This document shows positions 13,010-58,704 of a stretch of 64,000 nucleotides of DNA, one piece after another; the stretch's first letter is position 1; each line of letters begins with the position of its first letter. The notes under the pieces were generated by a model. It saw only the letters and a list, made by a program, of their open reading frames with translations, was not told where the DNA came from and did no database searches. This stretch comes from Gordionus sp. m RMFG-2023 (Eukaryota; Nematomorpha; Gordioida; Chordodea; Parachordodidae). Where the stretch lies: contig NC_088775.1 of NCBI RefSeq assembly GCF_954871325.1, forward strand, positions 82,251,561 through 82,315,560, given 5' to 3'. Position numbers and translations under genes: made by a program.

Positions 13010-13345
13010 ACCAAGCTAAGCCTGAAGTGGGCCCGAAATATATTTTTTATAAACTCGGATCTGAAAATATAAAAAGCGGTCCGGGCCTATTTTTAAAAAT
13101 AATAAGGGCACCAGCCTGAAATTTTTATTTTTGTCAACCAGATCCGGGCTATGCTATTAATAACTCTTAGGGACCTGATAAACATTTGAATTTCAGTCAT
13201 TTACTAAAAATTATTTATATTTCACCTTATTTAATTCTCTAAAACTGCTTATTAGCGAATCTCACTTTTGAAATAAGGAACCTAATTCTAGGCTAAAATA
13301 AATTGAGGGTCACTGAATTTATTTTCGTCCCGGGCATCTAAAAGT
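13010..13345. repeat. GGCC-rich MITE-like repeat, copy 2
   Basis: GTGGGCCCGAAAT and GGTCCGGGCCTA with later GATCCGGGCTA words resemble the GGCC-rich repeats at 31389 and 36459. The ends are not defined and the copy is diverged. Confidence 0.35.
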
Positions 13346-15127
13346 TTTAACACGGTCCTGCCTGTCATTAAATATTTAGTAATTTCCATACAATATTTAA
13401 TATTTGTTGGATTTGTCGCTATATTTATTTATAAACTTACTAACTCATACAATGAGTTTGCTATATTTTTTGCTTCATTAAAAGAATATAAAATTTTTTA
13501 TTTTTTTAAAAATAGTATATTGAAATCGATTTATTTATTATTACTTTTATTATTTTCTAAAAATCAAATTATTTTAATAATAGTAAAATAATTATTCTCG
13601 ACTAATTTTTTCTTGTCATAATTTGGAACAGCGCAAGAAAAAAAATATTCTATTCTTTTAGTGGACTAAGGACTATTAGCATTAATTCCAATTCTTTAGT
13701 TTTACAGGTAAATGATTTTTAAATCGTTTAAAAAAATATTTCCTATTCGTAAACAAGAGTTTGGAGAGAAGATAGAAGCCAAAATAAAATTTTGTAAAAA
13801 TTCTTTGTATTTAATAATAAAACAGTATTTATTTTTTTAATAATAATAATAATAATAAAATCGATAAAATAAATAAAATATGACGTTATATTTTCATTTT
13901 AATTTAAAGCAGTTTTTACGCAATGCTATAATATGATTAACTCCATCAGAACTCATTAAATTATACTGTTTTCATATTAGATTAAAAGATGATAATAAAA
14001 ATTTTTTATAAAAGAAAATTATATGAAATCTGTAAGCCTTTTTTTTTAAACTACAAGGTGTGTCTGTTTATCGTCAATCCCTAATATTTGCCTATTGCTA
14101 TTATTAAGCCTTGATTTTTTGTTTGAATTTTGTATTTATAAAATAAATTATTGAAAATATTTGATCTGGAACAAGAGCAAATAATATTATTTATTACCTG
14201 CCTTTTGACGCTGATCCAATCATTAGAGAAATAAAATGTAAAAAAATAATATCTGAGCCAACATTTTTCATTTCCTATCCCTTAAACTTGGAAATATATA
14301 AATAACTAAACTACAACCATAGACTTTGAACTTATAGTTAGAAATTTATACATATTTTTAAAATATTATTTTTTAACATAAATCGGATAGTAAAAACCGG
14401 AGATCAGACCGACACTCATGATAACTGTTAATGTCGGTTTGTTCGAGTATCTTTATCGGTTTTCATGTCTGCTAAAAAGCTAGTCCTCCCTGGTAAAAAG
14501 CGGAATTTTCTGAGGGGAAATTAAGTCGGGTATCCAGGCCCTTGAATTATGTTCATAACACAGTGTCGAACTCAAAACGCAAAACCGAAACGAACCACGA
14601 TAGATTTTCATATTTTAAGAAAATCTCAAGAAGGAAAGGAACCCAGTTACCTTATTTAAAGCCTGTTCATAACAGTTTTTTTATTATACCGATACCACTT
14701 TTTGGAGGTCGATCCGATATTCCCTAATTTATATATTTAAATTTATTATATTGATTGCATTGGCATGGTTAAAGCGAGGCTTGAAGAATATCTTTCATTT
14801 AGAAATTTACCTATTTTCGTAAATATCTCGTTAAATAATTGTTTTAACGCGATAAAAGCTTATTTTTGGTTTGTGAGGTTTGTATGACTTTGCTATGTAT
14901 TTTAAAATAAACATGGTTTCATAAGTTTTCTGTGATGAAAATTTTTACTCTTGGATTATCATTCATTCGTTTATGGTGGATCAAATTTTTAAATATAAAT
15001 GGAACTGAATTAATATGCCTATCTTAACTCGAAACCCTTAATTTTAAAAGTTTTTACAATTCTCAAGATATGTTTGTTAAATTGGTATTATTTATTTATC
15101 TATTATATTCTCTTTTTTTTCAAAGAA

Positions 15128-49889
<34,762 letters not shown>

Positions 49890-50280
49890 TAATAATTATC
49901 GATCATATTAATCGAGAACCACAAATTCATTCATTCATTCCAATATCAAATCATTGTTCTATTTGAATTGAATCTTTAATTATTTATTTTTTTAAATATA
50001 TATTTTTTTAAATATATATTTTTATATTTTATATTATAATTAGACAATATAATATATCATTTTTTGGATAAAGAAATATTGTAATATAAATTATATGATA
50101 AAATTGTATATAAATTTACTTAAAGTTCGACATCTTAAATTTTCATTGGTATAGAGGTTGGTTAGGGACCACAAGATTTTTTTACTAAAATTACTATAAT
50201 AAGATTATACGATTTTTAGTGTTTAAACAAATATTGTTAGAATATAGGAAACTAAAAATTGAAAGGTTTCCTAATGCCAT

Positions 50281-50547
50281 CTACAAAAATTTTAATATTT
50301 CGAGCTTTTGCACGTTAGAATTTTGTATCACCTGATTATTTAGTTGTAAATTATTATATATTAATGTTGTACGTCCACTGCTAAAGATGCATTGGAGGCA
50401 ACGACGACCAATTTGACTTACTGGCTTTTTGCACTTGGTGCACTTATATGAAACTGTGGCTGTCACATTTAAGCGAATGGCTACAGCAAAACTGAATTCT
50501 TGATTTGAAAGTTCGAGATCAAGACTTTTAGAAGAGATGACATCCAA
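50281..50547 (-). other. Unassigned minus-strand ORF with a CX2C-X10-CX2C zinc ribbon
   Basis: An 88-aa frame reads LDVISSKSLDLELSNQEF, SFAVAIRLNVTATVSYKC and CTKCKKPVSQIGRRCLQC. The last contains a clear four-cysteine zinc-ribbon pattern (CTKC and CLQC, ten residues apart). The hydrophobic pattern before it and the ribbon position recall an OB-fold with an inserted zinc ribbon, as in RPA-like proteins, but I cannot name a family. Base composition is less AT-rich than the flanks. It could be an exon of an unseen minus-strand gene, a processed pseudogene, or transposon coding sequence, the last favoured by a GAACG-rich hAT-like end nearby at about 50720. No flanking exons were found. Confidence 0.4.
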
Positions 50548-53384
50548 GTATTTAAGAATTTTTTTTCATAAATAATAATATTTTTCTATCCACTTTTAAA
50601 ACTATTAATTTTTGACACTAATATAGTGTATTAAAAAATATATGGTATTTATTTATATTAAATGAAATTTTTTAAAAAAAATTTATTCTTAAAGTTTTCA
50701 ACTTCCTTTTTTGGGTGTGAACGTTGAATGCGAACGCGTTTATTCGAATAACCATATTTTAAAAATAATAAATATATAATATTAAAACTACCGTGTATAA
50801 TTTAAAACTACACTGTATAATATACATTAGCGTCGAGCTCGACTTCCAAAATATTTGAAGAGCCCTACTGAAAATTTCGATATTATTTTAAAATATACCT
50901 TTAAAAAAGGTAAGTCATTTTTAAAAATATTAGCTAAAAGAGAATTTAAGTAATTTTTTTAAAAAAAATTTTGAGCCTCCAGAGATTGAAAGGCTGACTC
51001 CTATGATAATATATAACTACTATTATATTTATAGTTAATGACTACGAAAACTCAAATTTCAGAACCCCCTGGTATGCCTTAACCTAAATCGAATTTCATT
51101 ATCAAATTTAGAATATAAATTACGCTAATGTTATGAATATGTAATAAATTTAGAAGAATGGATTGTTATAAACAGGGCTGTTCTGATCAAAAATTTGGCT
51201 GAGAGAAATTGCTAAATTTATTTTGTTTAATATTAGCCAAAACCTTTTTCAAATTCACAAGCTGAAATCTTATTTCACATTTCGCTGTACTACTGCAATA
51301 TAAAATATTCCACAATTTTTAAAAATAATTTATAATTGCCGGTAAAGGTTATCAATCTGATAGAGTTCTGAAATCCAGTCTAGAAAATGTTTTAAAATTC
51401 ATTTAATTGAATATTTGACCGGTTTGTTTATAGATTTCTCATACCATCTATACGTTTATAAGATTTTTAATATTATTAAATATTAGACCAAGAATACCTT
51501 GAATTTACTTTTAAATAAATTATAATAATTTTGATTAGAGGTAACAAGATTCTTATCTATCTTTTTTAATGCTAAAATTAAAAATCTTGAAATGATAATT
51601 TTTTATTATATTTTAAAATTAGCTTTATATCTCATCCTAGCTCAACCAAATTTTTCGTCTAATTCACCATTTGGCCAATGCCATGATTTGGAGTTATGTT
51701 TCACAAATTAATTTATTTTTCCTTTCATTTTTATCTATCTCTTGTTTTAAATAAAAAATATATATGATTTCAATATTTAGTTAAAAATAATGATCTAAAA
51801 TTATATAAATTTTTTAAAAAAAACCTGTAATATTGTATTTAGAGATTACTTTCTCTAAAAATAATTCAATAAAAATATTGAACTAGAAAACTTGTGATTC
51901 CCAAAATTAGTTAACAAAATTTTCATATCTAATTTTAGCAATTCAGTAATTTTTAGAGAAAATTTGTAACGAATTTTAAATTCGGACTAGATATTAGAAT
52001 ACGAAATGATAATTTTTCAGTATATTCAAGAGAAATAATCTTAAGCTTGATTGGAGCTAGAGATTGCTTCCAGCCATAAGCAGCAGCAAGAAAAAAAAAT
52101 TATGATCAGAAAAAATCTCTTGTTCCATTTAGGTCAGAATGTATTTTCTTCAATTTGGAAATACTAAAAAAATTACATTCTCAGGAATATAAATTATTTT
52201 CTAATATTTCGTCTTAACTTAAAATTCGTGACATATTTGATTTAGATTTTGGGAAATCTTATGTAAGACTGATAATTTATCAGTATGGTGAATGTTGTAA
52301 TATGTAGATGAAAGCGAAAAATTTCCTATTCAAAATAGAAGAATTATTACGATATATTCAATATTATCGTATGTAAATGAGGATTAAAGGAAAGATATAT
52401 AATTGAGATTTTGTGAATATTATATACTTTTTTCAGTTTTTGGAAATTCTGTTTAATTTTTATTTTAAACTTTTTGTAATTTTTACTTATTATTTTATAA
52501 TTATGTTGGATCATGTAATAAAGTGATAGTTAAATTATTAATTCATACTTTATATATATTCTAATTATTATTTTTCATTTCTTTCTATTTCAATCCATTC
52601 TCCAATTATTACTCATCTTGCTTATTATAGTGAATAAAAATATTCCCCTTGTTTGGAGGTAGTGATGGCTTCTAATCAAATTGTCTTTCTTGCTGATGCC
52701 TTTTTATTTTTTTTCTGCTTTCCAATTTTATTTATTTCGCTTTCAAATTTCCAATTTTATTTTATGAAAATTGATTCCAATTCTATAAACACCTCCGATT
52801 CGTTTAAATGACAGCTTTTCATTATATTATACCTTCCTTTATTCATTTATTTTTTTAAAAAAATTTATTTTAATTAATCCTTAAGTCGGTTTAATGCGTC
52901 ATACATCAGAGTAAGCACATCGCCCTTTTTTGTATAAAACAAAAAGGCTACGCTTATCTCTCATTTCTAGTCAATTGTGTTTAAAAAATTGGGGATTTCC
53001 TATTAATAGATTTTTAGCAGACAACCTGTGCGTGGAGATGAAATGCAACTAAATCCCCATGGGAGATAGAGAAAAGACCCTTGTCCGATTTTTAAAAAAA
53101 TTGTGTACTGGAGGGTGGGTGGGAATTGTTTAATTTTAGGTTCGTTTCGAAATTATGATCTGTAAAGAAGTACCTGGAAAAAATATATATGCTTAAACAA
53201 TACACAAATGGGGCACATCCGCAATTCATATACATTTTTATTTTAGAATTAGAACGTATGAATTAGGATATTTTGCAATTGTAGTTTTTGCATTTTATCT
53301 CCAAAAACCTGGGCGCGGTTTTCAAAAATTTTTTAAATTTTTTTTTCAAAATTAGCTTTTTTTATGGTATAAAATTATAAAAGG

Positions 53385-53544
53385 GCTCTTCCAAATTTAC
53401 AGGTGATTGGAGCCCCCAAGATTTGGTAAGTAAAAGCCCAAATCTTGCTGCCTTCTATCAGCAAAATCATCAGGCTTAAATATTTGTTACAATCTTCGGG
53501 TCGTTTTTAAAATCAATTCAAAACGGGGTTTTTAACAACACTAC
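53385..53544. mobile_element. Diverged TAGTG-family MITE upstream of CMC1
   Basis: The right end GGGTTTTTAACAACACTA and the block ATCTTCGGGTCGTTTTTAAA match the family. The left end is not recognisable. It ends 80 bp before the CMC1 start codon, so it may lie in or near its promoter. Confidence 0.6.
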
Positions 53545-53624
53545 TGAGAACTGAATCTAAAGAGGGTCGTGAAACAATTTCATATGGTATTTTACTTTAT
53601 GTTTAATTTCATCTATCCGATAAC

Positions 53625-54059
53625 ATGCCTGCTGAGTTTGAAAACAAAAAGTTAAGACATGTTGAAAAAGACATATTAATTTTTAGTACAATGCTAAAGC
53701 ACGTGAAACAAGTAAAATGCTTAGACGAAAGAAAGGGTATAAATATGCAATCATTTCGTATATTGTTTTTTTAAAGCTTTTGACCAGTGCTGTTCAAATA
53801 ATAATAATTTAAGTGTTATTTACAAATGTAGAGAAGCTAGCCGTTTAATGCAAGGATGCTATAATAATTGGTAAATATTTTAATTTTTTAAAGAGGATAT
53901 TGATTTTAAGAATTTTTTAACAGGTTAACCAATCCAGATTTTATAAAAGAATGCACAGATATATATTTGACAGAAAAAGATTTATACAATGATACAGGCT
54001 TAAATAAACAGCAAAGAGATGTTCAAACTGCTATTAGAAAACAAATTTTTGGTGAATAA
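53625..54059 (+). CDS. CMC1: COX assembly mitochondrial protein homolog (CMC1)
   Basis: CMC1 is a small twin CX9C protein of the mitochondrial intermembrane space that helps assemble cytochrome c oxidase, stabilising early COX1 intermediates. Import and oxidation use the MIA40 relay. Three exons (53625-53736, 53777-53870, 53924-54059) join in phase to give 113 aa, against 106 in human. LRHVEKDILI matches the conserved N-terminal LRHVEKDVLIP. The twin motifs are exact: CLDERKAFDQC and CREASRLMQGC are each C-X9-C, with the first formed only after splicing (AAG G|CT TTT). After it come NPDFIKECTDIYL and a KDLYNDTGLN tail like the family's EEFRKTGI. Introns are 40 and 53 bp. The start ATG is the first in the exon. 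A MITE lies just upstream. No defect is seen. Confidence 0.92.
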
Positions 54060-55364
54060 AATATAATTATATGAATATCATCTATTGCAAATTATCAAAT
54101 TTGTTGTAAATATATTTGAATTTATACATATTTATTGTAATAAAATTAAATACAAAGTATTAATAAGGGAATTATAATTTCAAAATAAATGCCAAACTAT
54201 GTTTGGATATGTTGATTGCAATATGTATAATCAGGTAATATATTTCAGTCAAGGTTTACTTTTTCTGCAATAAATATAAGTTACTTATCATTTCAATCTA
54301 AATTCTATTCTCCTATAAATATTATATAATTTTGGAGATATGGTGGCTCCAATTTTTTAAATATTGCAATATATAATTTTAGTTGTTTTATTAATACTGA
54401 GTTTTGGGATCATCAATCTACAATATTTAAATAAAAATATAAAATCGCAAAAAAATTACAAATTGAATTGAGAATTTTAATGAAATAGCAAGATTAAAAA
54501 ATTATCAATTATTTAATATATATATTATAGATCGTCACACAAGAAGACTAATATTCAAATGCCAATATCAAAACTGACAGAATTTTTTAATTTTATATAT
54601 AGACAGTTAAAATTAAAATCAGCCCCTCCCCTACACCACAAATTAATTAAATATATGTGCAATTCTCAGGTATAGGCTTTTGTTTTGCTCAACTCTTTAT
54701 CGTAACCTGTGGACTTTGAAGTAATTTCCTAGGATTATTACATGTGCAAGTGTGTGGCTTGCCCACAAACTTGTGAAAGTCTCAACATTTCTTCCCCCTA
54801 TATTAAATATCCAGTTTGATGGATTTGAGGAAAACCTGTATCAACAACTGAAAGTTGAAACGTTTTTATCATATACCACATATTTATTTTAATAAGCATA
54901 AAAAATCTATAGTTAAAATACAAATTAATATTGTAAACATACAATAAATTTAACAATATACAAATAAAAGATAAGCAAGCATTTATGAACTTCCTTTCAT
55001 TGAAATATAAATTGGTTATTGAATTTTATGTACAAGATTGTAGGAAGTTAATGCAATGCTCATTTTGTTGATGTTTAGATGTAAAATGTCATTTTCTGCT
55101 TGATCATTTATTATTCACACAGTTTATATTATATTATGATCCCTGTACTCAGCAATAAAATTTACCTGGGCCAGTCACGAAAGTTATTTTTTGTTTTTAC
55201 ATTCTAATTATAAATTTTAATCAAATATATTTTATCTTTTTTTAAATTTGTTTTTATAAAATATATAAATTTATTATATATGTATTATCAATTCTTTAAA
55301 TAAAGTTTTTGTATTTTTGTATAGATAATATTTATTTAAATTAAAATATTTGTATTTTCTTGAT

Positions 55365-55690
55365 AGGGGCTAAAGGCCAGGTTCCGGGTAAATTTAGAAG
55401 AAGTTAATTTGAGGTGAGGTCAGGGAAAGAATATTACAAGTCATGATAAAAAATTTAACACTATTTAAAAGGGTGACATAACAATCTATATTATTATTAA
55501 ATTTTTTGCTCATTTTTATTATACTCTTGAATTTTAATTTAATCACTAAACATTGATAAGAATTTTAAAAAAGATTGTGCTGTACCAGTCAATGATAGTA
55601 AAAAAAATAGAACCGGGCCAGGTACAAATATGTCCGGGCCAGGCTAAAATTAAACCCTTACTTAGTTGCGTGTAAAAATTTTGCCATTTG
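55365..55690. repeat. GGCC-rich MITE-like repeat, copy 5
   Basis: GGGGCTAAAGGCCAGGTTCC on the left and AACCGGGCCAGG / GTCCGGGCCAGGC on the right bracket about 300 bp. This is the composition of the GGCC family. No target duplication was found. Confidence 0.4.
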
Positions 55691-55836
55691 TAGACCTCTA
55701 ACACAAACTAACAAAAATGAAATATTCTATTGACTATTTACTATTAATTTTAAATCCTAGATTTTTAATTTTAACTATATTATATATTCTAAAAATATAA
55801 TATTCCAGACTACGTTTATTTTTTGATACGATCTCC

Positions 55837-56073
55837 TCAGTAAGCAGTTTCATATATTTTAATAATAGATAATAATAACTTGTTTCCATTTTTAAAAAAA
55901 CTTCCAATCCTAGAGAATTGACTACTAATATCTAGGCTAGCAATAGCGAGATGACGGCCCGCTAAATAAGAGAAATCGAAGCTTTCCAATAATTTTTTTA
56001 ATCCCCTCTTTAGGAAAATCTTCATTTCTTCTATAAATGTAGTACTGGAATATGGAACGCTTACTGAGTGCAT
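55837..56073 (-). other. Unassigned 78-aa minus-strand ORF
   Basis: The frame starts MHSVSVPYSSTTFIEEMKIF and contains LKKLLESFDFSYLAGRHLAI and ASLDISSQFSRIGSFF. It has balanced codon use compared with its AT-rich flanks and could be a first exon of a minus-strand gene. I recognise no family and found no partner exon, so this may equally be chance or repeat-derived. Confidence 0.25.
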
Positions 56074-56221
56074 TATTTAAATTTAAAAACGTATTTGGCT
56101 AGAAATGCAGTCTATCATATTATAGAGAACCTTCACTGAATAATTCAAAACAAACAACTTTGCTGAGCAGCAACAGTAAAAGATTTAAAATTGGGAAATT
56201 CATAATCCACATGTACTCCAT

Positions 56222-56440
56222 TAGTGTTGTTAAAAATCCTGTTTTAGTTGTATTTTTAAAAACGGCACGATTAAGATTTTAGCCAAATAATATTATGTAA
56301 GCCTCGAGTGTCAAATAGAGGTCCAATCCTTGTTGCCCTCTACGAGCAAAGCCCCCAAGCTTACATAATATTATTTTGGCTAAGATTTTAATAAGGCCGT
56401 TGTTATAGATCGACTCGAATCGGGTTTTTTAACAACACTA
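56222..56440. mobile_element. TAGTG-family MITE with near-perfect target duplication
   Basis: It starts TAGTGTTGTTAAAAATCCTG and ends GGGTTTTTTAACAACACTA. Flanks are TACTCCAT (56214-56221) and GACTCCAT (56441-56448), seven of eight matching. At 219 bp it has the family's standard length. Confidence 0.88.
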
Positions 56441-58704
56441 GACTCCATAGTCCAATATAATATTCTCGGTTGAACCTTTTCTCGGACTTGATCAGATTCA
56501 AACCTTGATTTTTTTTTACAAGAAAAATTTAAATTATTTTATTTTCTATTGTATGTACATAAAAAAAACATTTTCATAAGCAGTATGTTAATTATCCTTA
56601 ATAGCTTATAATTTTATTCGATCTCGTTGAAATAAAAATGGCTCTGAGTCGGGTCATTTTCTAAATTAAAATTTCGGGGATTTTGATCTTACAGAAAGAA
56701 ATTCTTGGCTAGGATTGGTTGGATATTGATATATAAATTTTTGCTCGTATCGGGTCGAATTTGAAATATGTCAAATGCCGGACAATATAATATTGGAAGC
56801 ATTTTGGATTGAATTATATTGAAAATTAGCATTTATTACACATTTTCTTTATTAAATCAGGTCATTTTGTTCGATGTAGATATTTATTTGTTCTAGTATC
56901 ATGATATATATTTTATGACCAATTGAAGGTAAAGAGGTCTGGGAAATTTTATTATCTAAAATTCTCCTATTATTTAACAAAAAAAATATAAATTAAAAAC
57001 AGCAAAAAAATCACTATCATGTCATTTTTATGGAGACCAATGTTTCTTGCTTTACCATTTGGGATTATAATCCGGATCGGACCATATCAGACCAATTCAA
57101 ATATTAGTTCAAATATCAGAATCCTACCTGGAAGAGATGAAAAATTTGAAGAAGAAAAATATGTAGTGATAAGAAGCAACATTAATTTCTTGACGTTTTT
57201 CTTGTAAAACGCTCTAATAAGATAATTTATTCGCCGTTTATTTTGTGCGGGCCCACAAACAAAATCATGGGATACACGCCAATGATGTTGGCTTATATAA
57301 ATTTATAACCTAGTTAAAGTATAGCATTTTTGATTTCCAGCAAAATTTGTTATGTCATGAAAGTTATGACTGTCAATAATACGATCAAAAATTTTTTTTA
57401 TCTCATTAACGTTAAGATTTCCTTTTTTATGACATTTTTATTTATCACTTCTCATATAATATAGAAAGGAATGTGGAATGATTGATTAGTATGGCTTTTA
57501 AGACATAAAAGGTTTTATAAGAATAAAATATAATTTTACTTTAACAAAGTGAAAAAATCAAAAGATAATTTAATTAACTAATATGTTTATATCTTCATCG
57601 AAGGTACGTTTACGGTAATCAATCAATTACCATAAATTGTATCCTTAAACAAAAGAATTTATTTAAAATGAATATATTACAATTAGAGATTTATATATTT
57701 TTTTGTTTGATATTTTTTGGAAATTTTAAAAATAATAATAACCTAAGTTATTTTATAATGCAAAATAAATTTAGAATATTTTAATAGAAAAAACGCGATA
57801 AGGATTCGAAAAAATAAAATCGTATAAATATATATTAAATAATTTTAGTGTTTTATGCGCTATCACTTGTACCTAAGTTTAAATAAATAATTAGGTTTTA
57901 TAGATGAAAATTATTTAGTTCTAATAAATTCTGGTCTGCCTTAATTCAGTTGTTGCATTGTTTATTATGTATCCTCTCACTGAGATCCCCTTATTAAAAT
58001 ATTCCATCTACGCAACAAAGAACGTTTGATTAACCATTTAATTAGAAAGGTTAAAGGGTGACTAAGTTTTTCTTAGTTTATTCCCTATAATATATTATAT
58101 TTTTATTAAAAATTTTGAGCCAAAAATTTGTTACTTGTTATAAAAGCAAGTAAATCAAACAAATCTATAAGTGAAGTAATTTATTAGAAAATAATTATTT
58201 AGGAAAAAAGTCAAATATTTATCAAAATTTAATGTTATTAATATCAGAAATAATCATTCAAGCTGTGTAAAAAGGACCCCCCCCCCAAAAAAAAAAATTT
58301 TTGGCCCCCAAACCTGGCCCCCAGAAAAAATCTTCGGCCCCCAAAAGTGGCCCCCAAAAATTTTTCTGGCCCCCCCCAAATTTGAATTTTTTTTTAGAAT
58401 TGATTATTTTTATATTTTTAATATAAATTTTAAATATTTATTCAAAAATATTCAAAAAACATGTCTATTTAGAATTGATTATTTTTATATTTTTAAAATA
58501 AATTTTGAATATTTATTCTACAAACATATCTAGTTTGTAAAAATTTTTTTTATCCTGTTTTATTTTTATTTTTACCCAATATTAAATTATCATTCATTCA
58601 TTTTTTTCATCTGTTTTTGTTGTGTATCACATTCTCTATAGGTATCACATTAATATTATAATATATAACCAGTTATTTTATTTTAGAGCGTTTATTTTAA
58701 AATT

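Larger units (their letters stand above)
9638..15125. other. Intergenic region between CCT3 and MCTP
   Basis: About 5.5 kb without a supportable gene. It holds three copies of the TAGTGTTGTTAAAC MITE family, two poly-G runs and a GGCC-rich repeat, listed separately. A stretch near 14380-14720 has inverted CCGGAGATCAGACCGAC / GTCGATCCGAT-like words and is probably another degraded MITE. The short ORF at 14542-14727 shows no coding character. Confidence 0.6.
49890..53624. other. Gene-poor region between MCTP and CMC1
   Basis: The first few hundred bases should hold the MCTP 3' UTR (AATAATAATTATCG directly after the stop). Apart from the zinc-ribbon ORF at 50281-50547, a GAACGTTGAATGCGAACGCG word near 50720 that resembles the inner ends of the hAT relic at 45522, and a MITE at 53385-53544, I see nothing I can name. 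Confidence 0.5.
54060..58276. other. Intergenic region between CMC1 and a hAT element
   Basis: About 4.2 kb with no convincing gene. It contains a GGCC-rich repeat (55365-55690), a minus-strand ORF at 55837-56073 of unknown meaning, a MITE at 56222-56440, and GTCGGGTC / CGGGTCGAAT words (56640-57120) that look like another degraded MITE. Confidence 0.55.

Noticed and set aside
14542-14727. 61-aa frame upstream of MCTP
   Set aside because: No domain, no matching splice phase to the 15128 exon, and its ends overlap MITE-like inverted words.
57019-57207. 62-aa frame with a hydrophobic start
   Set aside because: It runs over a repeat-like CCGGATCGGACC stretch and has no recognisable domain or exon structure.
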